This document shows positions 1 to 5,803 of a stretch of 6,852 nt of DNA, piece by piece. The position numbers and the translations under genes were made by a program. Numbering within the stretch: the stretch's first letter is position 1; every line of letters starts with the position of its first letter. Below the pieces are notes generated by a model, which saw only the letters and a list, made by a program, of their open reading frames with translations, was not told the DNA's origin and ran no database searches. The DNA comes from Brachyspira pilosicoli (GTDB taxonomy: Bacteria; Spirochaetota; Brachyspiria; Brachyspirales; Brachyspiraceae): NCBI RefSeq assembly GCF_019402445.1, contig NZ_SRZM01000113.1, forward strand, positions 1 to 6,852, given 5' to 3'.

Positions 1-45
1 CTTCGTCAAAGTTGCAAAAAGTGCAAGTTAAGAGAACAATATTAA
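1..45 (+). CDS. possible 3' end of a gene cut by the left edge
   Basis: The first ~45 bases are less AT-extreme than the following 137. They read in frame 1 as LRQSCKKCKLREQY followed by TAA at 43-45, with a CxxC pair. Frame 2 is also open, giving FVKVAKSAS and a stop at 29-31, and frame 3 stays open to about position 100, so the frame cannot be decided. From 46 to 182 I see no gene and no convincing terminator, only an AT-only inverted repeat (107-114 with 129-136). This is a weak call that rests on composition and on the window edge. Confidence 0.2.
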   Translation, partial: LRQSCKKCKLREQY

Positions 46-182
46 TTATATTTTACATACGTAATATTAAACCAAAACGATATAAATACTTATTAATTTA
101 GTTTTTTAATAATTTTACTATAAAAAATAATTATTACATTTATAAAAAATAAATATTATAACAAAACACTATCAATTATATT

Positions 183-1124
183 TTATTCCTTATCCTTTAT
201 AACATTGAAATGTATAAAAGACATCATATTTAAAAATACATATAATATCATCAAACTAGCAACTACAAGCTCTATTATAGCAACATATCTCCATATATAA
301 TAATATTCTCCACCCATAGATTTTGAATAATTAGCAAATTTCAAAAGAGCCTGTGCACCTATTGCAAGAGGGAAAGTGTATGCTGCAAATAATGGTATAA
401 ACTTTATTCTAAAAGCTTTTATTAAAGATAAATAAACTTTAAATGTTGTAATTAAACCTAATGCTAAAAACAAATTAAGTATAGCGGTGTTGTATGTTTG
501 AAATGCAGTTAAATATCCGCATAAACATAAATTAGCAGGTGCTCCCATTACGGCAAAAGCAGGAAACTTATCTTCAGCTAAAGGTTCATGAAAAATGATT
601 CTATAAAAAATAAAAGGAAACATTATTATATATATAACCATTCCTATATAAACAATGGCTTGTGATAAAGTAGGAAATCCCATAGCACTTCCGCTAACAG
701 AAGCTACAACTATACCAATAGGCGGAACAAACCAACTAGGTACCATATTATGTCTGTCTTTTAAGTTTATTCTATGAGCTATAAAAGTGATTGCAAATAT
801 TGTATGTATCACTATAGCTATAAGCCACATAGCAATACCAAGCGGTCTTATAAATTGTACTACAGAACTTGATATTACCATAATAGCCATATCTAAAGTT
901 GGTATTGTACTTCCTGCAACTGGGTGCTCTAAATCTTTAATAAATGCTTTGAAAGATGAAAATATTTTTGTAATTATTGTGAGTATTAATACAGATGATA
1001 TTAAAGCTCCAATATATGCAAAATATTTTTTTCCTGTAAAGATAGTCCAAGCGTTGAATATACCGCCCACGCCAAGTGCTAAACCTGTGAGGGCTGTAGG
1101 CATTTTGTTTATTTTGTTTATCAT
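183..1124 (-). CDS. TDT-family (TehA/SLAC1-like) membrane transporter
   Basis: This 313-residue, very hydrophobic inner-membrane protein has the length and about ten helices expected of the tellurite-resistance/dicarboxylate transporter (TDT) family. That family includes the TehA and SLAC1 anion channels, Mae1 malate transporters and Ssu1 sulfite pumps. Family-like landmarks in order are the first helix P9-T-A-L-T-G-L-A-L-G, the segment DLEHPVAGSTIPT at 65-77, PSWFVPPIGIV at 129-139, FPAFAVMGAPANL at 187-199 and TFPLAIGA at 250-257. Relatives are often labelled 'exfoliative toxin A/B' or 'C4-dicarboxylate transporter'; I would not adopt either label, since the substrate cannot be read from sequence. 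The ATG at 1124 is the first ATG after the upstream in-frame stop; the internal ATG at 1103 has no ribosome binding site. The strongest Shine-Dalgarno lies 33 nt upstream across a hairpin (separate entry). The gene is transcribed away from its lipoprotein neighbour and has no visible link to the sialic acid genes. Confidence 0.82.
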   Translation of the reverse strand: MINKINKMPTALTGLALGVGGIFNAWTIFTGKKYFAYIGALISSVLILTIITKIFSSFKAFIKDLEHPVAGSTIPTLDMAIMVISSSVVQFIRPLGIAMWLIAIVIHTIFAITFIAHRINLKDRHNMVPSWFVPPIGIVVASVSGSAMGFPTLSQAIVYIGMVIYIIMFPFIFYRIIFHEPLAEDKFPAFAVMGAPANLCLCGYLTAFQTYNTAILNLFLALGLITTFKVYLSLIKAFRIKFIPLFAAYTFPLAIGAQALLKFANYSKSMGGEYYYIWRYVAIIELVVASLMILYVFLNMMSFIHFNVIKDKE

Positions 1125-1164
1125 AATAAAATTAAAAAGAATTTATAATAATTCTTAACTCCTT
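1125..1164 (-). promoter_or_regulatory. ribosome binding site separated from its start by a hairpin
   Basis: Reading the minus strand, AAGGAGT (1164-1158) is a strong Shine-Dalgarno but lies 33 nt before the ATG at 1124. Between them AAGAATT (1156-1150) can pair perfectly with AATTCTT (1143-1137) around a 6-nt loop. Looping out these 20 nt leaves an effective spacing of 13 nt. No ATG, GTG or TTG sits at normal distance in this frame; in-frame ATT codons (1142-1140, 1127-1125) are the only alternatives before the TAA at 1145-1143. The stem has only one G-C pair, so its stability is doubtful. Confidence 0.4.
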
Positions 1165-1179
1165 ATATTGTGTGAAAAT

Positions 1180-1208
1180 ATTATATATTAAAAATCAGAA
1201 AAAATCTA
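1180..1208 (-). promoter_or_regulatory. weak candidate promoter for the TDT transporter
   Basis: On the minus strand a perfect TATAAT (1185-1180) is preceded 17 bp upstream by TAGATT (1208-1203), a poor -35 matching 3 of 6 consensus bases. Transcription would start near 1173, leaving a leader of about 50 nt that contains the distant ribosome binding site and hairpin. TATAAT arises easily by chance in DNA this AT-rich, so position and orientation are the main support. Confidence 0.25.
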
Positions 1209-1218
1209 TTTAAAATAA

Positions 1219-1252
1219 TTGATATAAATATATTATTGTATTAGTATATAAT
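1219..1252 (+). promoter_or_regulatory. candidate promoter of the small lipoprotein gene
   Basis: A perfect TATAAT at 1247-1252 would start transcription at about 1259, giving a very short leader beginning close to the G tract of the ribosome binding site. A TTGATA at 1219-1224 is a good -35 but is 22 bp from this -10. It would sit at the standard 17 bp from a poorer -10, TAGTAT, at 1242-1247. One of these two pairings is probably used; the sequence does not decide which. Confidence 0.35.
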
Positions 1253-1256
1253 AATT

Positions 1257-1267
1257 AAGGGGGGGTG
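1257..1267 (+). promoter_or_regulatory. poly-G ribosome binding site
   Basis: The sequence AAGGGGGGGTG ends 6 nt before the ATG at 1274 and carries seven consecutive Gs (1259-1265). It acts as a Shine-Dalgarno in which one G replaces the A of GGAGGTG, pairing with the 16S tail through a G-U wobble. It is the only G run of this length that I find in the window. Homopolymeric G tracts are prone to slippage; here gain or loss of a G would alter binding strength or spacing without changing the reading frame. Confidence 0.6.
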
Positions 1268-1273
1268 TAAAAA

Positions 1274-1609
1274 ATGAAAAGATTAGTTTTATTATTGTTA
1301 TTTTTAAGTATTGTTATAATAGGTTGTAAAACTGATAATATATTAGGAATAAGTAAAAATTATGAAGGCACTTGGGTTTGCACTGAAGGTGAACTTAATG
1401 GAAAAATAGTTACAATTAATTCTGACGGTTCATTAAAATATGATACTATTACTATTTCTGCAGCCCTTATTACAAAACATAGTGATGACCATTATTCTGC
1501 AAGCACAACATTTGCTAATAAAACTTTCTCAGTTGATCTTGTGTTTACAAGTAATACTACAGCAACTGTTCAAGCAGACGGCAAGAGCGGAGTTTTCACA
1601 AAGCAGTAA
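1274..1609 (+). CDS. small lipoprotein of unknown function
   Basis: This 111-residue protein begins with an SPII signal peptide: MKR, a hydrophobic core at 4-16, and a lipobox (I15-I16-G17-C18). The mature form is about 94 residues, anchored by a lipidated Cys18. The rest is polar, rich in Thr, Ser and Asp, and looks like alternating beta strands (for example YEGTWVCTEG, LNGKIVTINSDGSL, FSVDLVF, TATVQADG). The 'EGTW' opening followed by antiparallel strands resembles small lipocalin-like or other beta-sandwich lipoproteins, but I cannot assign a family. The ATG at 1274 is supported by the ribosome binding site and by placing the signal peptide at the N terminus. The methyltransferase gene follows 39 bp downstream with no visible terminator, so co-transcription is possible, but no functional link is evident. 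Confidence 0.75.
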   Translation: MKRLVLLLLFLSIVIIGCKTDNILGISKNYEGTWVCTEGELNGKIVTINSDGSLKYDTITISAALITKHSDDHYSASTTFANKTFSVDLVFTSNTTATVQADGKSGVFTKQ

Positions 1610-1648
1610 ATTTTATAATATAGTAATAATCTAATAGCAAGGTTTTAT

Positions 1649-2395
1649 ATGGATTATACAGAAATCAATTCTTTAACTATAGATAAATGGGTTGAAGATG
1701 GTTGGATATGGGGTGTTCCTATTACACATAAAAAGTTTTTAGAAGCTAAAAATGGAAAATGGGATATGCTTTTAACACCGACTAAAAATGTTCCTAAAGA
1801 ATGGTTTGGAAATTTGGAAAATAAAAATGTGTTGGGGCTTGCATCTGGAGGAGGTCAGCAGATGCCAATATTTGCAGCTTTAGGAGCAAAATGTACATTA
1901 ATAGATTATTCTCAAAAACAGATAGACAATGATATATTTGTAGCAAAAAGAGAGAGTTATAATATAAATGCCATAAAATATGATATGACAAAAAAATTTC
2001 CTTTTAAAGATGAAAGTTTTGATTTGATTTTTCATCCTGTTTCTAATTGTTATGTAGAGAATGTTTCGCATATATGGAGCGAATGCTATAGAGTATTAAA
2101 AAAAGGCGGAAGGCTTATGTCTGGGCTCGATAATGGAATTAATTTTTTATTTGATGAAAATAGTAAAAATATTAAATATAAACTTCCTTTCAATCCGCTA
2201 AAAGATAAAAAATTATTAGATGAGTTATTAAGTAAAAATGACGGCATTCAATTTTCTCACACCATAGAAGAGCAGATAAGAGGGCAGTTAAAGTGCGGAT
2301 TTAAGTTAATTGATATTTATGAAGACACCAACGGAGAAGGACTGCTTCATGAATATAATGTTCCTACTTTCTGGGCTACATTGTGTTTGAAATAA
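1649..2395 (+). CDS. class I SAM-dependent methyltransferase
   Basis: This 248-residue, presumably cytosolic protein has a Methyltransf_11-type Rossmann core. Motif I is VLGLASGGGQ (61-70), the glycine-rich SAM loop. D86 in TLIDYS ends the second strand and should bind the ribose hydroxyls. YDMTKKFPF (111-119) is the adenine-side region, FDLIFHP (124-130) is motif IV, and VLKKGGRL (149-156) is the usual turn before strand five. The N-terminal ~55 residues, rich in Trp (W14, W19, W21, W38), and the C-terminal part from ~170 are family-specific caps. Motif IV lacks the NPP/DPP of DNA or protein amino-methyltransferases, so a small-molecule substrate is likelier, but it cannot be named. The ATG at 1649 has a modest site, CAAGG (1638-1642). 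A lone TATAAT at 1614-1619 lacks a good -35. The gene converges on nanM. Confidence 0.85.
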   Translation: MDYTEINSLTIDKWVEDGWIWGVPITHKKFLEAKNGKWDMLLTPTKNVPKEWFGNLENKNVLGLASGGGQQMPIFAALGAKCTLIDYSQKQIDNDIFVAKRESYNINAIKYDMTKKFPFKDESFDLIFHPVSNCYVENVSHIWSECYRVLKKGGRLMSGLDNGINFLFDENSKNIKYKLPFNPLKDKKLLDELLSKNDGIQFSHTIEEQIRGQLKCGFKLIDIYEDTNGEGLLHEYNVPTFWATLCLK

Positions 2396-2396
2396 A

Positions 2397-2414
2397 TTTT
2401 TAATGCATTAAAAA
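2397..2414. repeat. 18-bp perfect AT-rich palindrome
   Basis: TTTTTAATGCATTAAAAA is a perfect inverted repeat with no loop, centred on the GC at 2405-2406. It begins one base after the methyltransferase stop codon. Its right half overlaps the A tract that forms the U tail of the minus-strand terminator at 2410-2445. It may be incidental to that A/T tract or may assist transcript ending from the plus strand. Confidence 0.4.
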
Positions 2415-2445
2415 AGGGCTTTACCTTTTATAGATAAAACCCTTT
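2410..2445 (-). terminator. intrinsic terminator of the sialic acid cluster
   Basis: AAAGGGCTTTA (2413-2423) pairs with TAAAACCCTTT (2435-2445): ten pairs with one C-A mismatch around an 11-nt loop. Read on the minus strand, the stem runs into six Us (2415-2410), three of them beyond the stem, about 28 nt after the nanM stop codon. This is the usual form of a rho-independent terminator. On the plus strand the same stem is followed by AATAAATTACC, a poor U tract, so termination of the methyltransferase transcript here would be weaker. Confidence 0.65.
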
Positions 2446-2473
2446 AATAAATTACCAATTTTATTGATTATCT

Positions 2474-3622
2474 TTATTTAGCAATTATAGTGCCTACATA
2501 CATTTTGTCTGTTCTAACACCAGGCTTAATTTCGCCGTTAATAGAATATATTTTATTTCCTATTAATATTAAACCCTCTCCGCAAGGAGCATCAAAAGGA
2601 ACATCTCCTATTGTTTTCCAAGTATTAGATTCACAGTTATAAATTAATATTTTACTGTTCCAATCAAACTCATAAGGGTCAGCACCAAAATAACCAGCTC
2701 TAAAATCAGCCAATGCTTCTTCTTGAAGATTACCCAAGTTATAAACAGCATCATCATAAACTGCTTTATTAAAACCGCCTATAACAAGCATTTCTTGTTC
2801 ATTAAGCTTAACTGATACAGCACCAAGTAAAGATATTCCTTCATTGTTAAGAGCTACATCAGAAACTTGTTCCCAAGTGTTGTTAGCAAAATCATATTTA
2901 TAACCATCAGTATAAGCAGTAGCGTCCCCACCGCTAAACACATATATATTGCCGTTTAATAGTTGAGCAACAGCTTGAGTTCTGCTAGCTTGATTAGGTA
3001 CAGGAGCTAATTCTTTAGTTTCTTTTGTAGCTAAATCATATTCATAAACTTTGTCGCTTCCTTTTCCTGCTTGTTTACCAGTGATAATATATAATTTATT
3101 GTCTTTATAAACAGCAACACCATTTTGTAATGTAAAAGGTAAATCACCTATTTTTTCAACATTTAATTTATTATTTTTTAATGTGATAAACAATATATCA
3201 TCATCAGCTTCAGGGTTTGAAGAGCCACCGATATAGTATATTCCATTTGTAACAGTGATAGAAGCACCATATCCTAATTCGTTTTCCCAATTGATATGCT
3301 CAACAACTTCTAATGTGCCGTTATTATCTTCAAGCATGTAAATATCAGAATAAGTTTTTTTAGCTCCGCCATTAAGTACAGATTCTTCAGGGAAGTTAGC
3401 TCCTCCTCCAACAACAATATATTTGTCTTCTAAAGAACCATATAATAAACCAGCAGTACCAATATTTTTATCCATTCCAGTTTGAGCAGGCAAACGTCCA
3501 CCCATCTCCCAAACTATTTTTTTATCAGTTTTAGAATCTAATACATTTGCATTGCTGCTAGCGGTATTACTTGAACAGCTAACAGCAAATATAATAGATA
3601 ATATCAAACATAATTTTTTCAT
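2474..3622 (-). CDS. nanM: N-acetylneuraminate mutarotase, circularly permuted, lipoprotein
   Basis: This 382-residue kelch-type beta-propeller should interconvert the alpha and beta anomers of free sialic acid. An SPII signal peptide with lipobox A13-V14-S15-C16 implies lipid anchoring outside the inner membrane, whereas E. coli NanM is soluble in the periplasm. Kelch-like glycine clusters recur at 72-74, 132-133, 231-232 and 282-283. INGEIKPGVRTD (361-372) matches the E. coli INGEAKPGLRTD segment as I recall it; E364 and R370 correspond to the proposed catalytic E209 and R215. Order relative to E. coli is rotated: VGGGANF with KKTYSDIYML (71-97) lies near the N terminus here, but its counterpart lies in the C-terminal third of E. 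coli NanM. This fits the known cyclically permuted mutarotase family. AAGGA (3630-3634) sits 7 nt before the ATG. It is the last gene of the cluster, 38 bp after the symporter. Confidence 0.9.
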   Translation of the reverse strand: MKKLCLILSIIFAVSCSSNTASSNANVLDSKTDKKIVWEMGGRLPAQTGMDKNIGTAGLLYGSLEDKYIVVGGGANFPEESVLNGGAKKTYSDIYMLEDNNGTLEVVEHINWENELGYGASITVTNGIYYIGGSSNPEADDDILFITLKNNKLNVEKIGDLPFTLQNGVAVYKDNKLYIITGKQAGKGSDKVYEYDLATKETKELAPVPNQASRTQAVAQLLNGNIYVFSGGDATAYTDGYKYDFANNTWEQVSDVALNNEGISLLGAVSVKLNEQEMLVIGGFNKAVYDDAVYNLGNLQEEALADFRAGYFGADPYEFDWNSKILIYNCESNTWKTIGDVPFDAPCGEGLILIGNKIYSINGEIKPGVRTDKMYVGTIIAK

Positions 3623-3660
3623 TTCTGTTTCCTTATCAATAAGCCTGAATAACTCAACTA

Positions 3661-5193
3661 TTATTTTTGATTTTTAATAGTAGTAGAGTAAGTTAAACCT
3701 TTTATTTTATCTTCGCTTGGTTTTCCAAAGAAGAAAGAAGCTATGAAAGATACTATTACACTAGAGCCTATAATTATAAATGACAACATAAACTCAAAGA
3801 TTTTTGGTTTAACGTAACCAGGTATAAACTTAGTAAGCATACCAGCAGGATCGCTGACATAGAATGCAATTATTACAGAAACTATAAAACCAATCCATAC
3901 AGCTTTAGATTCTACTTTGTCAAAGAATATACCAATTAAGAATACTCCAGCTATAGGACCGCCCAAAAGACCAGTAATAGCTTGGAAATACAAGAACATA
4001 TCACCTTGACCATTGTATATAAAGTAAATAGCAAGCAATGTACTAAATATACCAACTATCCAGCTTGAAATTCTTGCAAATTTAAGTTTGCTTTTGTCTT
4101 CCATACCAGATTTGAAATATTCTAAAATATCTGCAGTCATACAAGTAGAAACAGAGTTCAAACTAGATGATACAGTAGATTGAGCAGCAGCAAATATAGC
4201 AGCTATTACAAGACCAGATATACCAACAGGTAAAGCATTTACTATAAAGTATGGAAGTATAGCATTACCATTAATGTTTTCTGGTAAAGTAGCTTTAAAA
4301 TGAAAGTAAATATATAAAGCAGAACCCATACCTATAAATATTACAATGCTAGTACAAAGCAAAGGAACATTCATAAATAAACTTTTTTTAGCTTCATGTT
4401 CATCTTTGTTTGTAGCATATCTTTGAACTATGTCTTGGCTACCCACATAAGAATAAATAGAGTTTACGAATCCTCCAACTATCATAACCCAAATACTAGA
4501 TTTAGCTAAATCTAAAGAGAAGAAATCAGGGCTTATAATTTTACCGTCATCAGCTAAAAGTTTAAATCCTTGTCCTACACCTTCAGGAGCAGAAGAGAAA
4601 CCTACTATAATTACTAAGAAAGCACCTAAAAGAAGTACAACAGTTTGTATAGCATCAGACCATAATACAGCCTCAATACCTCCCATAGATGTATAAGCAA
4701 CACAGAATATTGATACTACGATAGTGATTAGCACTGGGTTTAATGTTGGCACAACTTGTTGTATAGCTAATGTAGGAAGGTAAATTACTATAGCCATTCT
4801 CACAACGTGGAAAAGTATAAATGTTAAACTACCAACAAGTCTGAAAGAATTATCAAATCTTCTTCCTAAATATTCATAAGCAGTAGTAACATTAACTCTT
4901 CTAAAGAAAGGTACAAAAGTGTATGCTGCCCATAATACCATTAAAATAATTCCTAATGGAGCCATACCAAGCAACCAGCTGTTATTGTAAACAGAAGCAG
5001 GTATAGCTATAAATGAAATGGATGATAAAGCAGTAGCATAAATACTCATTGCAGTTACCAAAGCAGGAACTCTTCCTCCAGCTTTGAAATAATCATCTGT
5101 AGATTTAGTTCTTCTAGCAAAGAACATACCAATAAAAAACATTACGACAAAGTATAGCCCTATGACTATCCAGTCAAACCAATGCCAAGCCAT
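3661..5193 (-). CDS. SSS-family Na+/solute symporter, probable sialic acid importer
   Basis: This 510-residue inner-membrane protein has about 13 predicted helices, the usual size for the solute:sodium symporter (SSS) family. Family landmarks are the N-terminal helix followed by RRTKSTDDYFKAGGRVP (27-43), the unwound-helix region with SIYATALSSISFIA (50-63), YTSMGGIEAVLWSDAIQ (167-183), GSQDIVQRYAT (251-261), and the serine-rich helix around QSTVSSSLNSVST (338-350). In characterised members the two regions 50-63 and 338-350 carry the Na2 sodium site. SSS proteins are one of several known sialic acid importer classes (Proteus SiaT and transporters in Gram-positive nan operons). Assigning sialic acid here rests on position between nanQ and nanM, since substrate cannot be read from the family motifs. 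AGGAG (5202-5206) lies 8 nt before the ATG. The 68-bp gap after nanQ shows no terminator and no convincing promoter, so co-transcription is likely. Confidence 0.88.
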   Translation of the reverse strand: MAWHWFDWIVIGLYFVVMFFIGMFFARRTKSTDDYFKAGGRVPALVTAMSIYATALSSISFIAIPASVYNNSWLLGMAPLGIILMVLWAAYTFVPFFRRVNVTTAYEYLGRRFDNSFRLVGSLTFILFHVVRMAIVIYLPTLAIQQVVPTLNPVLITIVVSIFCVAYTSMGGIEAVLWSDAIQTVVLLLGAFLVIIVGFSSAPEGVGQGFKLLADDGKIISPDFFSLDLAKSSIWVMIVGGFVNSIYSYVGSQDIVQRYATNKDEHEAKKSLFMNVPLLCTSIVIFIGMGSALYIYFHFKATLPENINGNAILPYFIVNALPVGISGLVIAAIFAAAQSTVSSSLNSVSTCMTADILEYFKSGMEDKSKLKFARISSWIVGIFSTLLAIYFIYNGQGDMFLYFQAITGLLGGPIAGVFLIGIFFDKVESKAVWIGFIVSVIIAFYVSDPAGMLTKFIPGYVKPKIFEFMLSFIIIGSSVIVSFIASFFFGKPSEDKIKGLTYSTTIKNQK

Positions 5194-5261
5194 ATAATTT
5201 TCTCCTATTATTAAAATATTTGTTTATAAAAAAGTTAATTCTTTTTAAGAAAGTATAGTTT

Positions 5262-5726
5262 TTAAGCTTTGTATGGTACTTTAACTATAGCTTTTCTAAC
5301 ATGATTTTTACCGCTTTTTGGCGGAAGTCCTACTCTATGAGCATCATAAGGAAGAAGTATTAGCATTTCTCCTGGAGATAAAGTTAAACGAAGAGTTCCT
5401 TCTCCTTCCCAATCATGATAGTCTGAAGCTTCATCATAAGTTTTTGGTTTTAATGTTGAAGTATTTGCTATAATAAAATCTTCAGAGCCTTCAAAAATTA
5501 TTTGAACATCTACATATTTTAAATGTGATTCCCAAGGTGGATTATCTTTATTATCATATTCCATAACATTTATAAAAGCACCTTCGCATATTTCTTTATC
5601 AAGCAAATGTTTTCCATTAGGTAATTTTTTTAATTCTTCATAATGCTCTCTAACATAATTTTTAGCTTTCCATATGGTGTCATGGAAATGTTGATTGAAT
5701 TCACTTTTTATTGGTTTTAATATCAT
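5262..5726 (-). CDS. nanQ: YhcH/NanQ-type sialic acid anomerase
   Basis: This 154-residue cytosolic protein of the YhcH/YjgK/YiaL (DUF386) cupin-like family is full length. Landmarks are ESHLKYVDVQIIFEG (66-80), matching the family's E-x-H-x-x-Y-x-D-x-Q pattern, and SPGEMLILLPYDAHRVG (117-133), matching the PGD/E...P-x-D-A-H-R pattern. H68 and H130, with nearby acidic residues, are the likely metal ligands. E. coli YhcH (NanQ) is a metalloprotein that accelerates ring opening and anomerisation of N-acetylneuraminate, supplying NanA with the open-chain form. Its place between nanA and the symporter fits that role; YiaL-type relatives serve other sugars, so context supports the specific name. 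AAGGAT (5735-5740) lies about 8 nt before the ATG. A terminator-like hairpin sits between nanA and this gene, so its expression may depend on read-through. Confidence 0.88.
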   Translation of the reverse strand: MILKPIKSEFNQHFHDTIWKAKNYVREHYEELKKLPNGKHLLDKEICEGAFINVMEYDNKDNPPWESHLKYVDVQIIFEGSEDFIIANTSTLKPKTYDEASDYHDWEGEGTLRLTLSPGEMLILLPYDAHRVGLPPKSGKNHVRKAIVKVPYKA

Positions 5727-5758
5727 AATACAATATCCTTTTTTATAAAAAATTAATT

Positions 5759-5794
5759 AAAAATAAGAGTGCCGCAATAAAAAAGCAGCACTCT
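5759..5794 (-). terminator. terminator-like hairpin between nanA and nanQ
   Basis: AGAGTGC (5766-5772) pairs perfectly with GCACTCT (5788-5794). After a C-A mismatch, GC (5774-5775) pairs with GC (5785-5786), leaving a 9-nt loop. On the minus strand the stem begins 9 nt after the nanA stop codon and is followed by TATTTTT (5765-5759). It is one of the most G/C-rich stretches in this AT-rich window, which argues for a selected structure. No clear promoter fits in the 32 bp between it and nanQ, so it is probably a partial terminator or a 3'-end stabiliser that raises nanA message over the downstream genes. Confidence 0.7.
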
Positions 5795-5803
5795 AAAATA
5801 ATA

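Noticed and set aside
107..136. AT-only inverted repeat (107-114 with 129-136) as terminator of the TDT gene
   Set aside because: The stem has no G-C pair, lies about 45 nt past the stop, and is followed on the minus strand by A's rather than a U tract. It is likely chance in this composition.
787..1158. Plus-strand open frame of 123 codons
   Set aside because: It lies antisense to the TDT transporter, which has clear family motifs. Its translation shows no recognisable domain and it has no ribosome binding site.
1440..1634. Plus-strand open frame of 64 codons within the lipoprotein gene
   Set aside because: It is an out-of-frame shadow of the lipoprotein. The product is a low-complexity Leu/Gln/Ile string, and the lipoprotein frame has the signal peptide and ribosome binding site.
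1794..1991. Minus-strand open frame of 65 codons
   Set aside because: It is antisense to the methyltransferase SAM-binding core, which is well supported. There is no motif or ribosome binding site.
5203..5238. TTAACT/TTTAAT pair with 17-bp spacing as an internal promoter for the symporter
   Set aside because: Transcription would start within the symporter's own Shine-Dalgarno, so the message would lack it. The match is expected by chance in an A/T-only gap.
5308..5325. CCGC/GCGG hairpin with T-rich loop
   Set aside because: It lies inside the nanQ coding sequence where it encodes the conserved-looking PPKSG segment. The four-pair stem has no tail and no regulatory position.
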